Positions 11,781-22,874 of a DNA stretch of 64,000 bases are shown one piece after another. Each line of letters begins with the position of its first letter. Position 1 is the stretch's first letter. The DNA lies in assembly GCA_004794785.1 (NCBI GenBank), contig SJOL01006490.1:1504603-1568602 (forward strand). The letters are read 5' to 3'. This stretch comes from Opisthorchis felineus (Eukaryota; Platyhelminthes; Trematoda; Opisthorchiida; Opisthorchiidae). The translations under genes were made by a program, and so were the position numbers. The notes under the pieces are model-generated. The model saw only the letters and a list, made by a program, of their open reading frames with translations. It ran no database searches and was not told the origin of the DNA.

Positions 11781-11894
11781 GTATTGGCTCTGGTTCGTGA
11801 AAACTACGACTCTTTAACACTAAGAGTCTACGAAGATTTGGACGTACCAGACGTGTACAACGACCAATTGGATGCTCCTTTGTTCGAAATTCTG
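11781..11894 (+). CDS. ARMH3: ARMH3 (DUF1741), penultimate exon
   Basis: The exon is 38 codons, phase 0 at both ends, bounded by CAAACAG and GTACGA. It encodes VLALVRENYDSLTLRVYEDL and continues DVPDVYNDQLDAPLFEIL. The human protein has [20 protein letters not shown] followed by DQYERYSEQ at this place, with no gaps, directly after the residues encoded by the preceding exon. This is the strongest homology call for a host gene in the window. The segment is part of the C-terminal helical region, and no catalytic residues are expected. Codon use is ordinary and there is no sign of decay. Confidence 0.85.
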
Positions 11895-11980
11895 GTACGA
11901 AATTCAGTCTGATGTGCTATAGAACTCACCTTTTGAAGCATCATTTTTATTCCTTGACGTAGATAGCGGTCTTTTTTTAG

Positions 11981-12058
11981 GTTTGCAGGACAGTGATATA
12001 TCATTTCTTGTCAACTCAAACGGACCTGTGTTCCGCGGTTTTCTCTCATGGTTTCTAG
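11981..12058 (+). CDS. ARMH3: ARMH3 (DUF1741), probable terminal exon
   Basis: The acceptor is excellent (GGTCTTTTTTTAG, ending 11980). Read in the phase left by the previous exon, 25 codons follow (VCRTVIYHFLSTQTDLC, then SAVFSHGF) and end at TAG 12056-12058. The length from the conserved NYD motif to the stop is close to that of the human C-terminus, but the residues themselves are weakly conserved. An alternative is a donor at 12051 (CATG/GTTTCT) joined to a possible exon at 12160-12227, which is also in phase and would extend the protein by 23 residues (VYPENPTELIAVISNLHI, then LRINH). I prefer termination at 12058. No AATAAA follows within about 500 bases. Confidence 0.6.
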   Translation, partial: VCRTVIYHFLSTQTDLCSAVFSHGF

Positions 12059-12159
12059 TCTATTTCCGTTTCCCCGGAACCGATCTGCTGCCGCAATAGC
12101 ACTTAGCTCCGGGATTACGGTTGTCACTTTTGTGAAACCAATCCACTGACTGCACGTAG

Positions 12160-12227
12160 TGTATCCGGAGAACCCAACTGAACTAATCGCGGTAATTTCT
12201 AACTTGCACATTTTGAGAATCAACCAC
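12160..12227 (+). CDS. possible alternative 3' exon of ARMH3
   Basis: It is bounded by TGCACGTAG and GTAAGG. Two bases plus 22 codons read through in the phase supplied by a donor at 12051. It does not correspond to anything I know in ARMH3. It may be an alternative lineage-specific end or a chance frame. The open frame continues past the donor to 12488 across a G-rich, non-protein-like stretch. Confidence 0.2.
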
Positions 12228-12571
12228 GTAAGGAATTGTGTTTTACGAAAAGCTATTCAAACCGATCCTAAACTGATTAATCTGTTTGAACGACCAGAAA
12301 GTGAGGTGTTTAGTAAACCATCAGTCGGCAAAACATGTAATGTAGCGGGGGGTGGGACTCAACGCCAAACGCATAGAGATTGTTTCAAGCTACGACCAGC
12401 TCCTCGCATTCCATACCTCGTTCACAAAAGAGAAATGTGGCTAGCCCACCCTGGGGGGGGGGATCTGCCAGTCGTCCTCGCTTTTTAAAGGATGGTCTCC
12501 GATGAGGAGAAATTATGCGCCACAACCTTTTTGTCTTAAGTTTTTTTGGGTAACGATTTCCTCGATTAAAA

Positions 12572-12886
12572 TCACTTGACGGCGGTCTTCACTCCAGTAT
12601 TTAGGTTATACTCCATCCAGCAAGGGACACAATCTATCTCTGAGGTACTTTGATCCTCAAGCTTAGCTAGGCAGTGGACTTTTTCTTGTATTGTTTGGTG
12701 CGGTGTAGCTATCACTTCAGTAATGCTGCTAGTAAACGATCTATTCCAATTGTCCTCGGTTGCCTGAGCGTCCCAGATGTAATAATGAAAATTCCAAGTT
12801 CGATGTACTTTATTTTTCACTCCTGATATGATGTCAGTTTTCGCATAACGGTTGAATTCGGTATCCACAGTTCTTTCATTGCACAT
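12572..12886 (-). CDS. candidate coding segment, unrecognised (104 codons)
   Basis: This open frame has a balanced, charged composition (for example WDAQATEDNWNRSF and KLEDQSTSEIDCVPC), unlike the Phe/Leu-rich chance frames nearby. It ends at TGA 12572-12574. A possible acceptor (AATGAAAG) would start it about 12870. I recognise no domain, and neighbouring exons were not identified. It lies on the strand opposite ARMH3 and 0.5 kb past its end, as expected for a convergent neighbour, but this remains a guess. Confidence 0.22.
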   Translation of the reverse strand: MCNERTVDTEFNRYAKTDIISGVKNKVHRTWNFHYYIWDAQATEDNWNRSFTSSITEVIATPHQTIQEKVHCLAKLEDQSTSEIDCVPCWMEYNLNTGVKTAVK

Positions 12887-13189
12887 GCAATTTGATGTGA
12901 ATATGGGCTCTGTGACTAGCGACGGTATCCGAACCCATGCGTCGCCCGATTTAGTGAGTGCTTTATGAACAGTTGCCCTGTTTTATTTGAGGGCGTAACT
13001 AGATTTTGTCACTCGTTTCTGCTAATAGCTTATCCGAACTAGGCGACGCCCCTGTGCTGTCAAGTCAAATAGGTTGACGCCTGCTCAGCTGTCCGACAAA
13101 TGGAACAACAAACCATAAATGGTTTAGAGAAAGGATGATTTCACAAGATGAGTGAAACTGAGAAGATATCACTCGAGGAGCCGGTCAAT

Positions 13190-13446
13190 GCGTGACCACG
13201 ATATGATTTCTGTAACTGAAGGATGAGCGGCGCTATATCCTGTCTGAGTGGAAGCTAATCACACTGCCGACCAACTCTCGTGGTCGGACGTTTAATTGTC
13301 CAACCACTGACCGGAAGGTCGCGGGTTCGAAACTGGGTTTCATGAGATGTGCATTGCTGATGATTCCCAATTTAGTGAAGTAGCCGTACAGTGCTTCTCT
13401 GCTGTTCAGCATAGATTAGCTTCTTGAAATCTGTGTTAAAAAAATT
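13190..13446 (+). repeat. SINE-like repeat, family B copy 2
   Basis: This is the second copy of the repeat at 7878-8110. It has the best B box of the two (GGTTCGAAAC, 13324-13333), then CTGATGA, GTACAGTGCTTCTC, TTCAGCATAGATTAGCTTC and an A-rich end after GAAATCTGTGTT. A small hairpin-like ACCAACTCTCGTGGT stretch lies before the B box. The copies differ by many substitutions and small indels, so both are old. Confidence 0.7.
13351..13394 (+). ncRNA. hammerhead ribozyme core, minimal type I, degenerate (copy B2)
   Basis: Stem I strands GCATTG (13351-13356) and CAGTGC (13389-13394) pair over six positions with one G-U wobble. CTGATGA is at 13357-13363. GAAG, in place of GAAA, is at 13377-13380. 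The cleavage triplet GTA is at 13386-13388. Stem II is largely lost in this copy (TTCC against AGTG). Stem I is kept with different bases from copy B1 (GCATTG against CACTG), which is compatible with conserved pairing. Confidence 0.5.
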
Positions 13447-13918
13447 ACGAGATCTCACATTGCCAGCAAATGGAATTCGGTTTGATTGGAATGTTAGAAC
13501 GTTGAGTCTCAGTGTACCACCCGTCTCAGTGTCACCTTCCGTCATTCATGTCGACATATATCCTTTTTATATGCTTTAGTTGCGAGGGACTGGTCACTTC
13601 ATTCGTTACTGTGTTTTGTAGGTAACCTGAATTTCCTAGTGAGATTTAGCTTATCGGCTTGTAGAAGGATATTCTCTTATTGACCATCTGGTTGTCCAGC
13701 AGCAGTACACTGACTATCATACAAGTGTGTGATTTTCACGACGGGAGCCCTCTAACCGGTCAGTGAAACGAATGATCTTATCGAGCTATCGTTTTCCGAA
13801 TGTGAGTCAATTACGATGCAGTTCTTGTTGTTCACTTTTATACCGCATTTACTGCTAGTACCAATGCCACAACAAGACGAAGGAGGCAATCTTCGTTGTT
13901 CGTCTTTGGTGGGGGCTT

Positions 13919-14164
13919 TCAGACAACAGTTTTATCGGATGGTGCGGTGATTGGACGTAAGTAAAGGTGTGCTGCGTCAGCAGGCATGCAGGGGACGTTT
14001 GTTGGTAAAACATAGTCAGGATTAGTTAGGCCTCTGGTTGTAAAATTTAGTGTATTTGTCACTCCAAGTGCCAAGATATATCCAAGATATGTTGGCATGG
14101 GTAGGTCGCCACAAGCCAAGTTAATGCAGTGTCTCTTTATTAAACCAAAGTTCAGTGAACTCGT
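13919..14164 (-). CDS. open frame, possible coding segment, unrecognised
   Basis: About 82 codons are open without a stop, ending at TGA 13919-13921. The translation is protein-like in composition (GYILALGVTNTLNFTTR, then GLTNPDYVLPTNVPCMPAD), but there is no recognisable domain and no clear splice border. Confidence 0.18.
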   Translation of the reverse strand, partial: TSSLNFGLIKRHCINLACGDLPMPTYLGYILALGVTNTLNFTTRGLTNPDYVLPTNVPCMPADAAHLYLRPITAPSDKTVV

Positions 14165-14890
14165 TGCGGGCGACAGTCAGGTGTAGTGTAGGGATTCAGA
14201 ACTAGGTCGGATGTCTTGAAGCTGGGGAATCCGTCCATACATATAAAAGCCGGGCATTTTATTTTTGGGGAACAGGTTTGAGAGACTCTTCAGGTTGGGC
14301 ACTATCGACAACTTCCGTAAATCACTTTTTCATGCATGTCTGGGTCCACTCGGTCCAGTAAGAAGTCTTCAAGGACAAACAGTTATTCTGGAATATTGGT
14401 GTTTAACTGGGATTCTAGAACCAATACCAAAGAATCATTTCTGTACGATCCTCCTATGCGAAGATTGTCGTTTTCTTCTAGAATTGAGTGCGCGTTGGAT
14501 GGTGTGGTCGTATCGCTTTGTAAGCGTGACCTGCCATCCAGCGTAGTACTCCCTTTTTCTTTGCTTGTATTTATGGTTTTTGAAATGCATAAAATATGTC
14601 AGTCGTTATCCATTTACGACTGACTACGATTTCATACCATGCAAAGTGAGTATCAAATTCCGTTATTTCTTTCTCATGGTATCAGCATACAAGTTTGTCT
14701 ATTGGGAAAAACCTAATTTCAAGGTTGAACAAAACAATCTGACGTGTGGGGAAAAATGGCGCTGCCGAAATTTCACATCCCCGGATTTTGTTTACAATCA
14801 CGGTCGTCCAGCAGAACAATAGCCGAAGATAGCCATTACTAATAATAAGACCGTTGTGGGGCTTCCCCAATGTTCTAATCGTTGATATCA

Positions 14891-15010
14891 CCTAGATAGC
14901 CAGCGGTGAAAGAAGGAGACTATTGATCGGATGGTCCATGGTTCGAATCCAACTAGTCTTTTGATTGCTCCTGTTTAGGCTTGGGCAGTCTCACAATGTC
15001 TCAGTGGTCG
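14891..15010 (+). repeat. tRNA-derived SINE fragment (family A)
   Basis: It has a decayed A box (TAGCCAGCGGT, 14896-14906), a perfect B box GGTTCGAATCC (14940-14950) and the family body motif GTTTAGGCTTGGGCAG, which matches CTGTCTAGGCTTGGG of the copies at 60.6 and 63.2 kb. Confidence 0.6.
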
Positions 15011-15424
15011 TACTTGTTTAGGGTTTCACGGCAGCTATGCAAAAGTTGAACGATTCGGTTGGTTTTCAACTGCTGATTGTTTTGACTTGATCTGGAATAG
15101 ATGCGGATTTGGGGACCGCTGTGCTTCCGGCTTATGTAATTACGGTTTCGTATATGAACTTGGGTTCCTAATCGGGAATTTCTTACCACCTCATCTTTTC
15201 TGTGTGATGGCTAAGGGATATTTAAATTTTCGAACTGGGAGAAGGCACGAGTATTTTGGCAGTTTTCAAGCCCTGGTGGCTTCATTCAACAGTAAACAAA
15301 ATTTCCGTTATTTATAGCATTATAGAATTTCGTTACTCCCTGTTCTTTTCACTGAGAAACGTAGAATTGGGCATACAAGTGCAATCTATGAGATAGCTTA
15401 AGAGAAAAGCTGAAAATTACTACA

Positions 15425-15482
15425 AACGCTCGTATTTCGATCCCGTCACCGATTTTTCGATTGCTCCTTTTTAGATTTGGAT
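15425..15482 (+). repeat. short SINE relic like that at 14.9 kb
   Basis: TTTCGATCCC (B-box remnant) is followed by CGATTGCTCCT and TTTAGATTTGG, paralleling the B box, TTGATTGCTCCT and TTTAGGCTTGG of the copy 500 bases upstream. Confidence 0.45.
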
Positions 15483-15985
15483 ATCAGCCTTCTCTCGGCT
15501 TCATTTAATTCTTTGAACAGAAAGCCTGCCACGGCCAAACCATTTGATGTTTGTTTTGTCATGCAAATAAGCCATGCATTTATTGGTGTCGAACTGATGT
15601 GTCCTTTTCTCTGCTATTGTCTTCGTAGATGCAAGAGAAGACTGGGATATAGATATTCTTAGTCATTGTAGTGGTCATTTATCATGATGGTGTTAGTAGA
15701 ATATCTGTTCATCGGAAACATGCGGAACAATACATTACTTTCCGCCTAACTAATCAACTGTTCAGAATCCCGATGTAAATGTTTTGGAATTCCGGTTTTC
15801 TACATGTCCTCTATGCATTTGTCTACTCGGCAGTGATAGTGGAAACTGATGTTGAGCAAAAACGTCTGAGCTTGCGGATACCGGTATAGAAAGTACGCTG
15901 TTGCAAATTACATTGCAAATTGCTGACCAGAAACGTACTTTTTGTTAAAACTTTGCAGTCATGCTTCGTTGCGCGCGTTTTCTAT

Positions 15986-16237
15986 TCACGGTTGGACTGT
16001 AATAAAACACGGAGACTGCATTCGGCGTTTCTTCCGGTTGTCACAGTAGTTACGACCAGTCTGCCGAAACATTACGATTACCCCTAGCGACTTTCTCGCA
16101 GCATCATAACAAGACGCTATTTGCATTTTACTGTCAGTTACTTGGAGTAGGCTTTTGGACTGTATGGGCTGCAAGGTTGGTTGCGTGGTTACTTGTAATC
16201 GTGTCGGAGCTATTTTTCGTTTGTTCATAATGATTTG
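15986..16237 (-). CDS. candidate terminal exon of unrecognised gene
   Basis: An acceptor (TTCTTAATTTTGAAAG) at 16238 opens a phase-0 frame of 83 codons ending at TGA 15986-15988. It agrees in phase with the exon at 16477-16672 upstream on the same strand. The product is basic and polar (for example NKRKIAPTRLQVTTQPTLQP, DSKMQIASCYDAARKS and NRKKRRMQSP), with two basic patches that could act in nuclear localisation. No domain is recognised. An in-frame ATG at 16226-16228 also exists. Confidence 0.33.
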   Translation of the reverse strand, partial: QIIMNKRKIAPTRLQVTTQPTLQPIQSKSLLQVTDSKMQIASCYDAARKSLGVIVMFRQTGRNYCDNRKKRRMQSPCFITVQP

Positions 16238-16476
16238 CTTTCAAAATTAAGAAATATAATAGCTTCCGAAGTCATCCATCGAATCGCTTTCCCACCACCA
16301 CTACACTGTAAAAATGGGATTCTCGCCGAAAACGTTCATGTCACAGTCTATTTGCATTGGTAGATTGCTTGATCGAAGGTTATTAAACTTAATTTTGGGA
16401 GGTTTCGCAAGGAGTTGACTAGTTTTCCCAAAGAAAGTCATGACTTATGTTTTGAGTGGTTTTTACATGAGACTAC

Positions 16477-16672
16477 CTGTATACCGTTCCCACCGAGGTA
16501 CTCTGTTGGCTTGTGATTTTGCTTCACATATGCCTTATCCCGTCCCACTGTTTCTGTGAGATATCTCGGGTCCTGCACAATGGCATATTTTGTATTTTGT
16601 GGAATTGGTAGACTAGAGTGCTGGATGGTTTCTGGCTTGTCTGGTTGTTCCATCATACTCGTAATCTTGACT
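16477..16672 (-). CDS. candidate internal exon of unrecognised gene
   Basis: The exon is 196 nt with consensus borders (TGCATTCAAAACAG before, CAG/GTAGTC after). It takes two bases from an upstream exon, then reads 65 codons and leaves in phase 0. The translation is polar, with little low complexity (MMEQPDKPETIQHSS, YAIVQDPRYLTETVGRDKAY). The following candidate exon at 15986-16237 continues in the same phase across a 239-nt intron. I do not recognise the protein. A possible upstream coding stretch on this strand is at 16908-17110 (74-81 codons open), but no phase-compatible donor was found. Confidence 0.4.
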
Positions 16673-17248
16673 CTGTTTTGAATGCAACCCAAAAAAAAAT
16701 CAATTTCCCGACGAAACTCCACGATTTCATGATTTTTTCGTTAAGTTTTCATCGGAACGATATCATCCGTCTAGTGAATATGATCCGACGGTCCCTTTTA
16801 TATACAATTTTATGAGCTGTCAATTACTGTTGTAAATTACAAGTATCTAGTTGAATACACTTGAGTGAAATATTTAGTGGAGGAAAAAATATATTAGTTA
16901 CAGAAAACACTCGTTTTACAACAGGCGGACGGGGAACTGTCATCTCTACTTGGAGATATGACCGTTATACCAATCACGTCTGTTTGGAAAACTGTGGCAC
17001 GGCGGAACCCGTAAATACAGCTTCCGAATGTATTACTTGATCCTGGCGTCGAACTATCAAACCGGGCTTTCAGCTGACGACGTTGAGAACGGCAGACCTT
17101 GCTTGCGCAATAATTATGTGTAGACAGTTCGAGTTAGTCAAATTTCCTGAAATAACCGGCGTTTTTTTGAAGTCAACTGGATTCCGAACAGGCTTCTCAT
17201 GGGATAGAACTGCCAGTCTTACCATACGAGCTATCCGCACACTTTCAG

Positions 17249-17421
17249 CAGTGGTTCAGTACCTAATGAAACAACGCAGCCTCAGTATTGCTCTTGTCTG
17301 TACGTTTGTTGTGGAAGTTGAGTATGATCGGTTAAGAAAAAGCTACTACAGAGCTGTCACAGTAGAAAAGTGTCTCAGCCAGCTCCTTCCGCCTCTTGAG
17401 TCGGCCAACTGGTTTGTGTGA
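17249..17421 (+). CDS. candidate terminal exon, unrecognised
   Basis: A good acceptor (CTATCCGCACACTTTCAG) precedes a frame reading VVQYLMKQRSLSIALVC, then EVEYDRLRKSYYRAVTVEKC and LSQLLPPLESANWFV, to a TGA at 17419-17421. The mixture of hydrophobic and charged residues suggests a helical C-terminus. It overlaps an antisense open stretch at 16908-17110 only upstream. There is no homology by eye. Confidence 0.27.
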
Positions 17422-19102
17422 TGGTATCGGATTAAGGGTTTAATGAGGGTCGAAGACTTCCAAGAACTGACCGTAATCCTGAGTGACTTTTTTCAACCAG
17501 AATGGGTTCTAACCGACCGCGCGTAACGCGAAATTGCATACCGTAAATTATTAAAACCCGCTAACCAGCTTCCTTATTCTTATCCCCATAAGGTGTTTAG
17601 TTCGTTGGATTTTTCTCGCAACTAGTCGATTAATACGACTTGTGTTTTTCGTTGTCTGTCTCTAGGTCGATACCGTGCTCAAACAAACAAGGAAAGATTG
17701 TTTGGATACAAGTTTGGAACTTCAGGACTACTTTCATGAACTATCTGTGATCTATTAGGTTGTTTATACATGAGTTTACTGCCGTACTCATACCGTTTTC
17801 TATCCCGTTTACCCGTTTCCCTCTTCACGCCGTTGGTAGCCCAAACACGTAATAACAGTTACTGTTGGATCATTTCAATCTACCATTCCAAGTGACTCCA
17901 TGTACCTGCTGACTGTGATATCTATAAACCACGAGTGCTTGTTTTTTCTTTCCACATTACGGGTTCACAGACTACTTTGACCCTCCAAGAAAGACCACAT
18001 CAGGCATGGCACACTAGGTCGTGTCTGTCAGGGTTATTTCTCTGGACTTTCCAGCGAGGTGATGTGTCTAATCGAGGGATCTCACTCCGTAGGAAACTAC
18101 ACTCCATCGTAAACCCGTATACAGACTGTCAGTTATCTGCGACAGTGGCAACGAGTGATTTCGTGTTCGAGTATTAGTCCCGAAAGATAATATCCACACT
18201 AACATTCCATTGGCCTCTTGGCTGTCATCTATTGCTTCGTTCCATTTTCCAGCTTCCCTAACCTGTCTTTATTGTAACTCAGCGAAGTGTTCCTGGATGA
18301 TATCCGGTATATCGCGTGTCCTGATTTATCGGGCTAGTCAAGCTGTGCCCAAAAGTGCGTGATAACGTTGCACGACAACAAAGCAGATGTCCTATTGTCG
18401 TCAACAATTCAAATTGGCAACCTGTCCACCAGAAAATGCATAGTCGTCGCAGTGTTTCTTCTGATGACCCTCCGGGTTCCATTTGATGACTAGTTCTTTA
18501 GAAATCGAATTCCGGTTGCTCACGCGAGACGTCTTCCTTTTTCGAGAGTAAACAACGCGCTTGTGCTTTTCACACCATGAACAGAGCGACACAATGGATC
18601 AGTTCGCTACGATCGTACTCGCCGTGCTCCGTAGTTCAGTCTGTGACTTCAACGAATGTTTGGACGGAACTCATGTGAATGCAGATTAGAGTAACATCCA
18701 TTAAGAATCTACCGGGATGTGGTGGTTGCGTGTCACATTTGTTCCGCTCCTGTTGGCCGCAATTACCTGGAGCTGTTTCCGTACTGTCGTCATGCGACCG
18801 GACTGTAGGTGAAGCCGTGCGGACTTGTATGTATGCTCCGCAGTTGCGGCTGAAAAACTGAGATCGTCCGCTGATCAAGGACCTTATGTGCTTTACGGAA
18901 GACCTTTTACTTTCCTTCGGAGGTGTGTAAATTCCTCGGGCAGGCAACAGTAATACGCCGTTGTTGTTGAAGCGCATATCTGTTTATCAGTTGTCATAGT
19001 GAGAGGGTTACTTGCCTTAACGTAGTGTTGCTTCGAGGAGAATTCTCATAGTGTAAATTTTTAGAAGGTACAAAACTGAACTGATCTTTTTTTGCGTATG
19101 AT
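17422..19102. other. no gene recognised
   Basis: The most protein-like frame is 18636-18977 on the minus strand (113 codons from an ATG, ending TGA; Ser/Arg-rich, GNCGQQERNKCDTQPPHPG). It has no recognisable domain, and I do not call it a gene. Confidence 0.4.
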
Positions 19103-19375
19103 GAGCTCGAGATAGCTCAGTGGCCAAAGTGCGGACATACTGACCGGGAGATCGTGCCTCAAACCCAGCTCCGGCATCTCGACGGCTTCTGTCTATACAG
19201 GGGCAACTTGGCCTTACCTTAGCTCTCGTGACTTAGTCGGGTGACATGGCGGCTAGGTAGTTTAGCTCACTGTACCTGAAAAATGTGTATATGGGAATCA
19301 CCAGCAGTTAGCATCCAACGAAACTCTATAGCCCCTCTTACAGGACGATATCTCTGTTAAAAAGTCCTCAGTCAA
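19103..19375 (+). repeat. tRNA-derived SINE, family A with family B 3' end
   Basis: It starts GAGCTCGAGATAGCTCAGTGG, where TAGCTCAGTGG (19113-19123) is a perfect pol III A box. The B box is decayed (GTGCCTCAAACCC, about 19154). CTCGAGAT near the start pairs with ATCTCGACG at 19177, like a tRNA acceptor stem. The 3' end (ACAGGACGATATCTCTGTTAAA, about 19340-19362) matches the end of family B (GGGACGAAATCTCCGTTAAA). The copy thus joins the family A head to the family B tail. Confidence 0.65.
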
Positions 19376-22300
19376 ATCACTGCTGCATTGTAACTTTCGA
19401 TTTTGTTTCCTGATGGCTTAAGCGCCAAACCACTGTTTTGTATTCATATGCAGCCGCAGCTTTTGAATGAGTCGCTGCTTGGTCCATATGTGAGTACATT
19501 TTGTAGTCGCATCATTCAACAACCAACCACAATAAATAATTTAGCAGACAGAGCGGCGGGCATCGTTAAGCAGATTTCTCTTAATGGGAGACATTTATTG
19601 CAGTAAGACGTGCTCGCGGTTCCGAGTTCTGGCGTACATTTGCAAAATCCGAACTTCCTAATTGCGGACGAAATTTATAGAGCCATCCTCCTGATGAATT
19701 TATAAACTTACAGAACTGTCCGAACTGCAAATTTTCACAAGTCGCGCGTTCGTGGAGCTATACAGTATTTTACAAACTAACTTGGCTTTAGTGTGATCTC
19801 TTGAAGTCGCCTATAATAGCCGCCAAATTAGTTTTATATGAATACAGGGTTCCCGTCAACCCTGCTTCCTACGTGAACATGGTGTTGTACGTAAATGTCG
19901 TTAAACACATGTAGTTAATCTCAAGAGGGGTTGTCGAAAAGTGCTCAGTAACCTTATCACATTGTTGGATTAAGAATTTTACTCGATTTTCTCCCTTTCG
20001 AATGTCACCTTAGGCAAATCGACTTACCAATCGACCTGGTACAGTTGGATCATGCCTTTATTGCGGAAGGGAAACCGCTGAACTAATGGCACAGTAATGC
20101 ATGTTGGGGTGGGCGTTTTTTATCCTAGTCCCCAAACCGTCAATTCTCAATCACATGAACGACGTCCCTTTGTGTGCTGATTTCTAACAATGGAAAAAGC
20201 GATGGTTTTAGGGATTTGGTAATTCTAAACTGTAGGCCAAATTGATAAGTGCGCTTCCATGATATTTTTATAAGATTATTTTGATTGGTTTGTCTGAAAC
20301 TATCTTGGAGTTCACAGACGTATTAATATTTATAAGCTCGCTGTGATTAATATTCCGAGGCAAGTAAAGGAAAGTTTGATGATTTGCAGTACAAGTTGTG
20401 GAGAAGTTTGAGAAGCTGATTGGAAACCTTTAAACCAAGAACCTGGAGAAGTCTTCTGTTATGTATAAATCCCAGTCATCCTGAAGCTGCAGACTGGTGA
20501 CAAAAGTATTGTTACGGGGCACCAATCCGTGTAGCCAAGCATAGTGTTATGAGTGTTGTAGTGTGAACAATCGTAAGTTTGAATTTCGACCGATTGGTGA
20601 AGGTTGAAACTATTTTAAATTATCAAACATCAAAGAGGATCCTCGGTTATAATTGTAGCAATAGTTATTGTGCCTGATATGCGAGTCTTGACTGTGCTAG
20701 CGCTTACCGCGCCTTGAAGAGCATTCAGCACTGTTTGTCCTGTCTTCGGCTGTTGATCTCTACACGCGTGTTTCCATACCAAAATTCTTACATACGTTGG
20801 GATTCATCTTATCTAACTGGAACTGTTGGTGGCATGACTTCGAAAGGGACGTTCCTCTCTTTTACCTCATATTCTCCTGTAACCCTTTTACATTCATCGC
20901 TCGCATTTACTTTTTATGTCTGTGAACATGCTCTTCAAAATAAACGATAGAGTAGATATTCATTAATCTTACACTTAATCCAAACTGCGTTTTATGCGCA
21001 AAAATATGACAACGGAGCAGGGAAGCAGCGAATACTCTTGCAGGTCAAATGTGTTCCAAACCATAACGTAGGAACGAAAAATGTGTGCGACTTTCAGAGT
21101 TTGAGGGCAACAACAAATACCGTTTTTTTTAACGTTGTTGAAGGTGGATTCATCATGAGAGAAACATTCGGACTTGTTTGATATGGCTATCTAGATTACG
21201 ATGCCTTAAAGCACCTAGGAATGGCAGTGTCATTAACTTTGAAAAATGTGGAGTTGCTGAGACATTCGTAGAGTGGCTTTCCTGAGTGGAGGTGTTCTAA
21301 GTATGGACACTAGAACACTTCAGCCTTCATTAGGTCAGTCCATGAAGCCACTAAACCGACATGCAGTCCCTTGTAAGCTCCAGGAGTGTCAAACCTGCAG
21401 TTAGGCACTAAATTATCAATATAAATGTATTGTATGAAAGAAGTGGGAACATGCAAGGAAGTAACATTCATGGAAAGGAGGAAGTTGAAGACTCCAACTA
21501 TGTCGCACGGTCTGGCAAACAGCATGCAGCCGTGGTCTAGTGGCACAACGAAACGTGAGCATCCGAAGCATACTGTCGCCCATGATGCAGCCAAACATTC
21601 TGTTTGTTGCCAGTACTTTAATAATTCTCCCAACCTATGATTTTGTCTTGCTGTGCACAGTAAACACGAAGACGACAGTTTATTCTTCCCGGTTTGATCA
21701 TTTGCGAATGCTTGCTTCTTTTCGTCATTCCACTAGTAGTGACGGAGACGTCGGATTTGGTGAAGACTGGCAGTCACACTAACCCACCAGAAGGCTAGCT
21801 GACACCAGACTTAAATTGCCGGAAACTTCGTAGCGTCAGCAAAATATACGGGCCGTAGAAGACTCAGCTGACAATCAATCGCTCGCACATAAGCCATATG
21901 AGCGATGGTCAACTGCGGATCAAAAACTGAGGTTTTCAAGAAAAGCCTATCGAACGCCATCAGTGATATGGCTTTTTGATTAGCCTGTCCTTCCGAATAT
22001 TCCTCTCGTTTGCTACTCAACCTGGTTGACACTGACAACCACACGAATGCGGTCGGGCACTACAAAGGAATACATAGCACGAGCTACCTCATTACCTGTT
22101 TTGCCTCACCCAGCGATGACAGTCCCGCAAGTCACTGATCACATTCGCATCTCTAACTGAACAACCGAAATCCGGGAGAAGCGACACTGAAAGGCTCCGG
22201 TGGCTGATCCAGTTTCATTGGTGATCATTGTTTTCGATGCTTGGTCAAGAGTGCTGTGCTTGGGCACCTCCTCTACGATCGCCAACAGAACAGGTTATGG

Positions 22301-22701
22301 CAGTTCTGCGATTGAGTCGACTTCGCACACACTACCGAAAAACCAATGGAGGGGTCAGGGAAACTTAGGGACTTGGCCTAATTGATGAACCGCAAAAAGG
22401 AAACAACCGGCAGTGGGCTGGAGAAGGGCATTCACAGACCATATAAATCGGGTTGTGTCAAAGAGACTACCAACTGCTTCACAACCACAGTTGTCCGTTT
22501 CGGCGTTGTTTGCTACATGTTACACGGTGCATGAACAAAATAGCTCAACTGCAGAGCATGGATACCCTTGTATGTGTTCGTATGGTAACCGCATTCCCTT
22601 TCTGCTATCATTTGATTACTGCGTAAGTTATTACCATGCTACATACTAATCATTTTGAGCAATCTTGATTGAGCCGGTAAAATGTCCTGCAATGAATGTA
22701 G
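19376..22701. other. no gene recognised
   Basis: Open frames at 20714-20950 (plus), 21310-21633 (minus) and 21811-22044 (minus) lack recognisable domains. A tRNA-like A box (TGGTCTAGTGG) occurs near 21533, without a B box downstream. Confidence 0.45.
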
Positions 22702-22874
22702 GTGTGATGGCTGACAGTTACGTGTTTGGAGATATTTATGAAGAAATTGTATGTATCTTTACTGCGAGTTTCTTCACCACTATCTAGTTTATCAACTTAT
22801 TTAGTCTCCATGCAACCAGAGTGTTTCCTTTTTTGCATGTGACAACCAGTCCGACAATTAACCCCGAAATGAAG
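22702..22874 (+). other. two possible micro-exons (22702-22748 and 22850-22874)
   Basis: A 47-nt segment lies between AATGAATGTAG and GTATGT and can read VMADSYVFGDIYEEI. A 25-nt segment lies between GCATGTGACAACCAG and GTATGT. Both have good borders, but their phases do not fit each other directly, so they may belong to different transcripts or be chance. Confidence 0.15.

Noticed and set aside
21525..21545. tRNA-like A box TGGTCTAGTGG
   Set aside because: No B box at tRNA distance and no repeat body match.
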